Below, piece after piece: positions 35,410 through 44,529 of a DNA stretch of 64,000 bases (positions within the stretch are counted from its first letter, which is position 1; every line of letters starts with the position of its first letter). The stretch is from NCBI GenBank assembly GCA_023213395.1, contig CM041465.1, positions 238,149,741-238,213,740 on the forward strand, in the 5' to 3' direction. Source of the stretch: Cycas panzhihuaensis (taxonomy: Eukaryota; Cycadophyta). Position numbers and translations under genes: made by a program. A model generated the notes under the pieces. That model was not told the DNA's origin. It searched no databases and saw only the letters and a program-made list of their open reading frames with translations.

Positions 35410-36260
35410 TTATTTGGCGAGCGATCGCTCGCGGGAGACAACTTTCATTTGCCCGTTATAGACAAATTTAAGTTGGCCCCAACGGGTGGAACACATGACT
35501 CCCATTTGGTCAAGCCATGGTCGACCCAGAAGCAGGTTGTAATCCACGTCAACATCAAGGATGACGATGTCAGTAACGACAGTCTTGTCCTTGAGAGTAA
35601 GGGGTATTGAGACAGATCCCAAGGGAGTCTTCTTACTACCATCATAACCCTGACAATGCCATGGAACAGGTTCTAAGGTAAGAATGCCAAGCTCTTACAT
35701 AACGTTCAAGGACATGGTATTGACGGAAGAACCGTTGTCCACGATAGTTCTTCACAACGTGCAATCAGGAGTATCTATGGTAATGGTGAAAGGGAAGTTC
35801 CATTGGCGCTCCCTTCCACTAGATGCAGGAAGATCTCTGGGATCAAAAGAGATGACAGGTTCACAACTTTGGGTTGTGCCCAAGGCGTGAACGGACACGT
35901 CATTCGATCCTAGAGCTTCTAAGAGGAGCATTTGCTACTTGGGGCAACTTCTCAAGACATCTATGATGGACATCCCGACAGCCACAGTGAGAAGCTCTTT
36001 GACTACGGAGAAGGGTTTACCCCTCTCTGTGGTTTGGGTAAGGGCTCTCCTAAAGTCGAATCTACCGGGGCGGACATGAATGCTCTTGGGAAGTGTAGGA
36101 ATCTCTGGAGGAATGGCTTCTGGAGGAGGATCAAGTTGCGAGGTAGATGCGGAGGTACCTATTGCCTCCTTTGTAACTTGAGACTGGGTCAACGCGTAAA
36201 GGGGCATGGTCTCAAGCATTTAGATCACATTCTTTCCCTTGTTATGGGACTGCGAAGGTG
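35410..36260 (-). pseudogene. Element D protease, ending in the conserved TAA
   Basis: The active site IVDNGSSVNTMS lies near 35745-35715, then a flap and VDVDYNLLLGRPWLDQMG near 35560-35505. The domain ends ERSLAK followed by TAA at 35412-35410, the same site and codon as in A and C; the frame then continues openly into the RT linker. The N-terminal part from 36219 is a Ser/Pro-rich linker from gag. Confidence 0.8.
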
Positions 36261-37650
36261 ATGGAGCATGGTGGTCAGGGAAGTGCAAAGGGGAAGATGG
36301 CCTTCGCACACCCTTCCCTCTACCATGTGAAGGGCGAGAATCGGGGGATCTGTCCTGATTCTGATTGTTCCTTTACTGAACATCATGACCATGTTCCCCA
36401 TATTTGGAGAACGGGTCTCTGTGAACGGGTTGATCGAGGTTAGGCCTCAATGCCCGCCTAGGGGACGGATCGCGCGGCAGGGCGTCACGTGGGTGCTGCG
36501 CCCGACAATGCGAATCGTTGTGGAAACACTCCCTGTGGACGGAACACCACCTCTTCTCAAGAGAAGGATCGATCCTCCTCACTTGAGATGGTTGGATGTT
36601 ACCCCCTTTGGGAAGCACCGCACGAGAAGCTTGATGAACTGGTTTATGGGAGGTCAGTGATGAAGGAGGCTAGAGTTTAAGCTCCTTCATCGTGCACTCG
36701 AATGAGCGAATAGCAGAGGTAAGAGGATCTAGGGTCCTCTTAGTCAGATGAGAGGTGGGCCTAGCGGGCTGCGAAGGTTTGGTTTCCTTCACTGGGGGAG
36801 GCGCCTCACGACGTTCTGAGGGCTTAGAAGGTTTCTTGAGTCTAGCTTGGATCTTAATGGCCTCCAACGCCAAACACCTCCTAATCGCAGAGTCACATAT
36901 GGTTTCCCCCATCTTAAGGACTTCCACATGCACTTTAGGATGAAGTGCGTTGACGAAGAGATCTCACTTTAACTCTTTAGGCAACGTGGACTTGGTAGAG
37001 TGAAGGAGATCATGAAAGCGTTGCACGAAGTCAAGATTCATTTCATCGTGACCTTGTTTAAGCGACAAGAGCTCTTTCATTCCACTTTCGAATGGATGGG
37101 CTATATTAAAATAGTTGACGAACTCATCCACCAATTGCTGGAATGAAGAAATCGAATGGGCAGGGAGACGGTAAAACCACTTGAGGGCGTCGCCCTGTAA
37201 GGATCGTGGAAATAGCTTCATCAGAATATGGTTGTAAGCCCAATAATCGATGCACGCCATAGAGAAACTATGTACGTGCTTGGTTGGGTCTTACGATGAA
37301 GTTTCGTCGAATTTGGAAACTTCTGGAGTGTGAGGTGGTAGGTTAGTCCTTAGCACCTCAACAGATAATGGCGTTGATCTATAGTCCATGAAAGGACGTG
37401 TCCTTACATGGGCTAACAAATCAACGACCGGAAAAGGAATAGGAATGGATAGGGGTGGTAAACCCATCCCTCCTTGGGGGAATGCCCCTTATTGGAAAGG
37501 GGGTTGCGGGTAAATGCCTTAGAAGGGAGGTATGTTCCCTTGCAAAGATGCGGCTATAGCAGTCACGCTAGATGGCAGAAATGAAGGGTAAGGGACCGGG
37601 TTTTGCCCATATGGGCCACCCGTAGGTGGCACAACTCCATATGGGTGCAA
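36261..37650 (-). pseudogene. gag: Element D gag, N-terminus deleted
   Basis: The gag domain is clear at 37260-36964 (MACIDYWAYNHILMKLF, ALKWFYRLPAHSISSF, LLSLKQGHDEMNLDFVQRFHD). The zinc knuckle CSVHRECFHNDSHC is near 36570-36510. The frame is kept with scattered stops. About 270 codons of N-terminus are missing: at about 37655 the gag runs directly into LTR sequence, so the gag start, leader and primer-binding site were lost in one deletion. Confidence 0.82.
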
Positions 37651-37654
37651 CGGG

Positions 37655-38760
37655 AAGAAGTACCTTGCAAGTAGAAATAAGAAGTACCTTATAGGAAGAA
37701 GATCAAGCATGAACGTTGCTGCTAGGAAACATCAGCAATAACCAACGTATGAGGACTGATCATGAGTGGTTCTTACAAGAGTGAGAATGAAGAAAACTCC
37801 TTGCAAGCTTGGAGCCTTAGAAGTTGGCTCTTTGGGAAGCTTTTGGGTGAAAATATCACTTAGATCCTTGAGCACCTACAAAGAAAGATGGAGCTTACTA
37901 TGGAGAGCTGTAGGGGGCAACAATGGCCCTGCAAGTCCAGCTGGTAGTAATCCTTTTCTCCTTTGTCCAGTTGCTATGTATGTAGATTATCTTTTTCTGT
38001 GTGTTTTCTTGTTAAAAAGTAAGAAATTCTTCCAAGAGATTTGAAAAATAGCCAAAAGATCTGAAAAATGAGAAGCAAAATCCCCTTTATCCCCTTGTTC
38101 ACAGCAAGTGAACGTTGGGGATGTCAGGGCGACTCGAATCAATCAATGCCACGTGATAGTTCTACAAAAAAAAAAAAGAAATTGTCGCGTGGTTCTCTTT
38201 TTTTAAATTTCAAATAGTCATACTGTGGTAAACTATGCAGTATACTACTAAGTTTACAGCGGTATCAAACTGGAAACAAAAAAAGAGAAAAATAAGCAGA
38301 AACATCAGGTTTTGGGGTAAAAACCAAGGCTAAAAGAGAGCTAAAATAGCTAGGGGAATTCCTAAGTCATGGGCAGGTACCCAAAACAATGAAAAGAGTC
38401 CTAACTAAGGATTAAATCAGGCTTAGGAAGGACTATAACATAAGCAACATATTGTAATGGGAGCAAGCAAGACTGACAGAAACATCCCGGGAGACCGTGG
38501 AGGCAACGTGGGTGGCTGTGTGCCATACAGGGTCTAGCATTCATTGAGGAATGCCCCTACTGTGAGTCGTCATAAGCTGATGGTGTGCCGTAAGCACATG
38601 CATTATGAGCAAGTAGAAAAGCAATGCGTGCAGGCAGGCATATGTCAAGCAACCTACTCTAAATAACCTCAATCAAGCATGGGCAAGAAAAGGTAAGAAA
38701 ATATACCTGAACAAACCTACGTCGATGCGTCTTGAGTCCATTCCCAGTAGCTGGGAAACA
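37655..38760 (-). repeat. Element D 5' LTR, truncated
   Basis: It begins on the minus strand at 38760 (TGTTTCCCAGCTACTGGG) with AGGTC outside, and keeps about 1.1 kb of a 2.6 kb LTR. It matches 20481 to 19552 and then 9567 to 9351. It lacks about 70 bp of the TACCGC-rich stretch present in the 3' LTR. The inner end is the deletion junction with gag. Confidence 0.87.
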
Positions 38761-38765
38761 AGGTC

Positions 38766-39872
38766 CTTCGATGGGATCCTCCTCTGCTGTGTCACTTCTG
38801 ATGAAGCTGACCAAGTACTTCGTAAATGCCACCATGGTATTTATGGATGTCACTTTAGGGGCCAGACTATGGGTCAAAGGATCCTTCACATGGACTATTT
38901 CTAGCTATCCCTTTTCAAGGACGCTCACGCCTTTGCTCTGAGATGTCAGCAATGTTAGGAACATGCCAACATCTCCCATGTGCCTTCCCAGGCCCTGCAC
39001 CCTATTGTTTCGCCATGGCCTTTTGCTTAGTGGGGGCTAGACCTCATCAGGGCTATCTCCCCATCGTCATCGTCACAACACAAGTTCATCTTGACTGCCA
39101 TGGAGCATTTTACTAAATAGGCAGAGGCCATTCCCTTGATCACTACTCCTGGTAAAACCGTAGCCACATTTGTTTACTAGCACATCATTTGCTGTTTTAG
39201 GATTTTGGACATCCTAATCACTGACAATGGAACCCCTTTTTGTAATAAGGAAATGGATGGGCTTTGTGAGAAGTTCAAAATTTCTCACAAAACTTCTTCT
39301 CCTTACTACCCTCAGGCAAATGGCTAAGTGGAGTCCTTCAATAAGACTCTCGTCAATATCCTAAAGAAAATTGTCACTCAGTCCCAAAAGGATTGACACC
39401 TTCAGCTGCCCTCTGCTTTGTGGGCTTACCGCACCTCTATCATTACGCTTGCAGGAAATGACCCGTTCTCCGGGTTTCTGATGCAAGGCGGTACTCTCTT
39501 GAGGTGGAGATTCCTTCTTCTGAGTCTCCTCAGGGTCTCATTGACAAAGAGTCGATCCGTCAGGCTCGCCTTCTGGACCTCAAGGTTTTGGATGAGAGAC
39601 GCTTAGCTGCTTATCAAGCTAACCTAGCGTCTAAAGCTCGCTCATAAAGGACTTATGATAAACATCTTCATTCTTGTCCTTTGTTTTCTAGGGACCATGT
39701 CCTCAAGCGTGAGTATCTCCATGAGCGTTTGACCAAGTTTAAACCCCAATGGGTTGGCCCTTGTGTCATTATTGAATCCCTCGGTAATGGTACCTATAGG
39801 ATAGCCACCTTAGAATGACTTGAATTTAAGAAAGCTGTTAATGGGAAATTTCTTAAGAAGTTTTATGTATGA
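38766..39872 (+). pseudogene. Element A integrase, main part after element D
   Basis: It continues the integrase broken at 7894. Core wording is present in pieces: LDLIRAIS near 39040, ILITDNGTPFCNKEMDGLCEKFKISHKTSSPYYPQANG near 39210-39330 with the catalytic Asp, then VESFNKT with the Glu after a stop (TAA for CAA at about 39326). It ends KFLKKFYV then TGA at 39870-39872. Counted through the rejoined site, the end is not in frame with gag, so at least one indel lies within. Inactive. Confidence 0.82.
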
Positions 39873-39917
39873 TCTTTTGGTGATCCCTTCGCCCTGCTCT
39901 GAAATGAGCCTAAACTA

Positions 39918-39974
39918 CCATCTTAGGTTGTCCCCATTCTTCCCAACCATGGGTAGAATGGCAATTTAAGGTGG
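39918..39974 (+). other. Stem-loop after integrase in A
   Basis: Arms CCATCTTAGGTTGTCCCCATTC (39918-39939) and GAATGGCAATTTAAGGTGG (39956-39974) around TTCCCAACCATGGGTA. It sits 45 bases after the integrase stop, as in C and D. Confidence 0.78.
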
Positions 39975-40517
39975 CTTCTTCTTCTTCTTTCTGGTTCCTC
40001 CCATGGAACCCATATTCGCGTATCCTCTTGGGAACTTTTGTCTTCCTACTTAGGCATTCCCTAATTAGGACTACGCTTTGGAGTATCGTCACTTCTCTCC
40101 CCTACTTGTCGTTTCCTTTGCATATTCCACTATGCTCCTTCGTGGACGTGTATGTCGCTCTATCCTCTAACCTCACACCTCTTTATCGTCTCCACTCACG
40201 ATGGGTGTGTGTGCTCCTATTAAATATATAGCCATGCATGGAAGGAAATGCATACATCATACAATAAAACATTCACAACTTAACATTTATAACATATAAA
40301 ACAAACATACATGTCATCCACGCATGATATATACAACATCCCATGTCAAAATGGGGTTCCAATTACCCCGTATATATATATACACATCAAAATCATTTGT
40401 TACATCATACATATAGGAAGCCGGTGTTCTTGCAGGGGGAGTACAATCATATGACCCTATATATGACCCCCTGGAGGCCCGTGCTTTCCCGTCAAAATCA
40501 TATACATATCTCCTACT

Positions 40518-43000
40518 CTACTGCTGCCCCACTCCTGGGGTACCATCTCCTGGCCTGTGTGATCCCTCTCCTGGGGACCACATCCCTCTGAGGCTCCTCT
40601 TGGGCCTTCACAAGCTCCTTGCCTTACTCCCCTCATCGCGTGGTCATCTCGGGGTCGTCGCTAATGTATGAGTATATGTCCTACTCCTGCCTGACTTGGA
40701 TGCCATCTGGGCCACCAGCTGATTGTATCGGGCCTGGATATAATCCCTCTCTCCCTAGAGTCCCTCCTCTGTCACTCTGAGGCACTCCTCTAGTACTACT
40801 ATTCAGACCATGCTCCCTACATCTCTGCCTACTCCTCCCTGTGCCTCTAGAGCCTAGACTTGTTCGCATAGCTCGTCCCTCTCGCGCCTCGCCTCATCAA
40901 GCTCTCACTGCATCTGTCCCCTGAAAGCTATGTGCTCTTGGAACTTTGCAGCCCAGATGTCTCTCACCCTCACAAACGGGGTGAATGCCTCCATGTGTGC
41001 ACCTCCTGACCTAGGCGCATCCTTTGCTTAGATGGGCGGTTGCCCCTCTGCATACACCTGAGGGAACATCTCCCTCACCATGGCCTCTACCAGTCTCTAG
41101 ACCTCTGCTACACATGCCAATACAACATGCCATGTGTCAGTATATATCCCACCACATACCATGATCAAATCAAATCAAGCATTTATCTGGAAGTCAAACA
41201 ACTAAGGAAATGGTTAGGCCTCACTTGCGATGGCTGCCAGCTCCTCAGCTTGTGCTACATCCTCTTCTCCTGGCTCTCTGCCAGCTGTAGGTGCCTCATC
41301 CTCAGACACCTCCTCTGCCTGGGCTTCCCTCCTCACAGGGACTGGCTCAACTCTCACCTCCCTAGATCTCCTTATGATTCGTAGCTTGCGGGCCCTACTC
41401 ACTAGCCCCCTGCTCTCATCTGGCACCCCTGATGAGCCTGCCTCTCCTCCGGTAGTCCCGGATGGTCCCGCTGCTCCTCCTATAGCCCCTGATGGGCCTG
41501 CCTCTCCTCTGTTAGTCCCGGATGGTCCCGTTGCTCCTCTTACCATCCTTAAAGGACCTACCTCCCCTGCAGGTCATGACAAGCTAGCCCCATCTCCTCC
41601 CTCATCATCATCATTATCATCGTCATCATCTATGGGCACTCCTGCTCTGCTCACCTCATTATTAGTATCCCACCTCATCGTCCTGTATGGCTCTACTACA
41701 TAGTTTGTTAGGGTGAGGAGGTCCAATGATGTCACCTCCACTGATTGCTGGATGTAGGCCTGGTCCTACGTCCCCCTTAGTCGAGTTTGCCACCTGTGGA
41801 CCATCGAGTTCCAATCTGCTATAGGGTGTGGTCCCCCCGCTAGTGCTACTACCATGAAATGATCAAAGAACCAACACTGCAGCAGCATGCTATATGATAA
41901 TCCCCCTTTGCCGATCATCCTGATGGTGTTTAGTTGTGCGACAAGGTTCACCGCTATTAGGGTAGCCCAGTCCATCCTCTCGCTGGCCTCACAGGGGTGT
42001 ACTACATCTATCCAGCCACCCGGTATCTCCCTATAGTTCTGCTTCTGTGAAATATGGAACATAATGCATAATATAATTAGTTTCCTCACCTGAGGAACCT
42101 TGGACATTAGTATAGTCTGGAGGGGAGCTCCCCTCCACTCCCACCTATCAATCCCTGTGAAGAACAGGGTTACCTCTTTATGTGTTGCCTCGGTGCTAGG
42201 TAGTGTCCCTAGTGTCACCGGCCTCCCAATCGCCGGTACTCCCAGTATCTATCGGATGTCCCTTAGCATAACCATCACATCACCTACATGAGGCAAGTGG
42301 AATACATGCCTCCTCCTATCCCAATGGGATACGATGTCAACTAGAAGTCTCTGATTTGATGTGAATTGAGGTGTCTTCAGGGCCTTGTATAGGCTACACC
42401 TCCGCAGGGTCTCCCTGTGCTCCCGAGATGCCATCTCCATGTATCTCAGCATAGCCATACCTACATTCTCGTGATTGTCCACCACGATGACAGCCTGTCC
42501 ATGTCAAAAAAATAATCAAGTCAGCCTTATATCAGTTACCAACACTCCTGACTCTCTCTCAACTCTCTTTGTCTGAGATTTGGGGCCCTTTTAGCCCCTC
42601 CTATTCTGTTTTCTCATTTTTTGCCTTTGTACTGCGCTAAACATAATGGTACCACTAAGTTTAGCTTGGGTCCCGTGACGATTCGAGCCCCGCGGTAATG
42701 ATCATGGCACCATGATCTTTGCCATGGTATAAACGGTGACCCCCCAAAAGAGGGGATTTCTGCCCCAAAAAAACTCAAAAATTCTTCTAGTGGACCCCGT
42801 GGGGCCCACTGGGACTAGGGCTCTCTAATGCTTAGGTCCCCGCCTCTTTCTGGGTCCAATTCAGACTCTGAGAGGCCTTCAATTACCCATAAGGGGCACT
42901 AAAAATCATATAAAAACTATAAAAAGCTATGAAATTAAAACTCTGAAATGGGTTGGGTTATGTGATATCCACTCACTGGATCTGGTCTCGCTGTCACCAT
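40518..43000 (-). pseudogene. Antisense plant-mobile-domain gene of element A, three exons
   Basis: Exons on the minus strand: 43000-42977 (MVTARPDP), 42494-41225 and 41104-40518, with introns of 482 and 120 bases starting GTGAGT and GTGAGG and ending CAG. Lengths 24, 1270 and 587 sum to 627 codons with the stop. All open pieces lie in one frame: the mobile domain (HWDRRRHVFHLPHVGDV near 42320), a Trp-rich part to 41766, an Asp-rich run near 41610-41640, four GPSG-type repeats at 41450-41545, and a coil-prone end near 40960-40780. Stops include TAG at 42249-42251, where D has CAG. Same domain order as D and C. It starts opposite the hydrophobic sense ORF and ends just past the stem-loop. Confidence 0.75.
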
Positions 43001-43158
43001 CTCATCCTGATGATCCCGCTGGCTCTCTCCGCCTCCTGATCCAATGGTTCGATCTCTCCCCACGTGCCTCCAAGGTTGGGCGGTGCTCCGCTATATAAGG
43101 GAATGGCTCTAGTTTCTCACGAGAGCCAGTGAAAATGAATCCATTTTCCGTTCGATTT

Positions 43159-43169
43159 CCTTATATAGG
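43159..43169 (-). promoter_or_regulatory. TATA box of the antisense gene in A
   Basis: CCTATATAAGG on the minus strand, about 160 bases before the start codon at 43000. It is conserved in C and D while much of the surrounding sequence has changed. Confidence 0.65.
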
Positions 43170-43180
43170 CGGAGGCCCCA

Positions 43181-43504
43181 ATGGGCACTTCTTCCATTTT
43201 CAGCCTCGCGATAGCCATTGAGACTATCCCGTTTCCCCAATTGCCTTTACCTTCTAGCCCTGTCGCCCGTTATACTCTTTTAAAGCCCTTTTTGCACTAT
43301 CTAGTAGGTGCATTTATGGTGCCTCATTTTTACACTTTTTCCTTGGACCCTTCCGTCTTGTTTTACGTGCCACTCCTATGCATGCCTGAGTTTATACTCA
43401 TTTGGCTTGTTTCGTCGCGCTGGACTTGTTTTCGTAGTCCTTTTTCACTCTTGGGGTTTCCAAAGGGAATGCTCCCTCATCTGAGGGCATGTTTCACTTT
43501 CTGA
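43181..43504 (+). other. Hydrophobic sense ORF of A
   Basis: 107 codons, Leu/Phe/Pro-rich, with LLCMPEFILIWLVSSRWTCF shared with C. It ends near the second RNase H leader. No known family. It lies upstream of, and opposite to, the antisense promoter. Confidence 0.3.
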
Positions 43505-43693
43505 AGTGACCTGTTAGCGCTCCAAGATGCTTTTTCTCTACTCACTCTCAGATAGTGATCGGACTGCTCGCCCTTGTGCCTGGGTAACCTCATTGTTAGG
43601 TCCTCATACCCTTCACGGCCACTTTTTGCTTGCGTTTCGAGTATCGCTTTTATTCCATCATTGTTTATTTACTACCAAGACTTTGTGTCACCC

Positions 43694-44116
43694 ATGTCCA
43701 TCTACATTTTTACCGATGGTAGAAGCTGTGGTAACCCTGGACCTTCTGCCGCTGCGTGGATTCTCTGCAGCCCCTTTGGATACGATCTCCTGCACTCTGG
43801 GATCTTCCTCTCAGAGGCTACTAACAACAAATCCGAATACATAGTTGTTATTGAAGCCCTTACCAATGCTCTCTGTTTCCATCACATACCCATCGTTCTA
43901 CTTTGTGACTCTCAAGTTGTAGTGTCCCATCTCACCCAGGTTTACCAGGTGCGATGCCCTCACTTGGGAACTTTTGCTTCTGCCACCAGATCCCTCCTGG
44001 CCTGCTTCTCGTTCGTCGATATGCAGCATATCCCTTGGGTCCTCAACGCTGAGGCAGATAGTCTCGTTTGCCTTATCCTTGAGCACCGCCTTCCTCTTCT
44101 TACTGACCGTCCCTGA
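43694..44116 (+). CDS. Element A second RNase H (archaeal-type), open frame
   Basis: A 140-residue ORF starting MSIYIFTDGRSCGNP. Expected active residues are present: Asp in FTDG, Glu in NNKSEYIVVIEAL, Asp in LLCDSQ and Asp in LNAEADSLV. It reads to TGA at 44114-44116 without a stop, although the gag-pol of the same element is full of stops. An upstream ACTACCAAG near 43671-43679 aligns with splice-acceptor-like sequences in C and D. The frame also stays open upstream to 43574, so the exact start is uncertain. Family knowledge: Tat elements carry such an extra RNase H, usually near RT or integrase. Confidence 0.8.
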   Translation: MSIYIFTDGRSCGNPGPSAAAWILCSPFGYDLLHSGIFLSEATNNKSEYIVVIEALTNALCFHHIPIVLLCDSQVVVSHLTQVYQVRCPHLGTFASATRSLLACFSFVDMQHIPWVLNAEADSLVCLILEHRLPLLTDRP

Positions 44117-44529
44117 GGCTTACCTGGCCACCTTATCACCCAAGCCCCAGGTCGTCATGTACCTCACTTTGTGATCCGTTTGCACCTCTGAAACCTAGCC
44201 GCTAATGAGGTTAAACTATGGCGACTACCCATTATGCTTACTCTTCTACTTGATTGTGCACGTCTTTCTACATCTTTTGTGGTGGGGGTAGCCCCTCGCC
44301 CTTTTATTCTTCTAGTCAGTTTCCAGGTGGCTCATAGGCAGCCCCTATGTTGTTTCCACTGCTGCTTTCATATCCATGTGTTTCACCATGACACCTGCCA
44401 GCACCCTTGCCTGTTGTTATGATCTTGATTTATATATCTATATACACATGTGCTACTGACAGTTATATTGGCAACATGCACCATCGCACCACGCTTCTGA
44501 GCGGCGAGGCTCTATTGCCAAGGGGGCAG
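44117..44529 (+). other. Element A 3' untranslated region and polypurine tract
   Basis: Spans from RNase H to the 3' LTR. It holds a short (TA)-rich run near 44430 and ends CCAAGGGGGCAG, a good polypurine tract, directly before the LTR. No gene seen. Confidence 0.7.

Larger units (their letters stand above)
7895..38760 (-). mobile_element. Element D: Tat-like Ty3 element inserted in A, itself hosting B and E
   Basis: On the minus strand D reads 5' LTR (38760 to about 37660), gag, protease, RT, RNase H, integrase (to 31856), stem-loop, antisense gene (plus strand, split by E), archaeal-type RNase H, polypurine tract and 3' LTR (20481 to 7895, split by B). Both ends carry the AGGTC duplication. 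Without B and E it would be about 14.1 kb. Its gag-pol frame is unbroken by shifts from the truncated gag down to about 32450. It has lost the 3' half of its 5' LTR, the primer-binding site and the gag start, so it cannot move. Confidence 0.88.
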
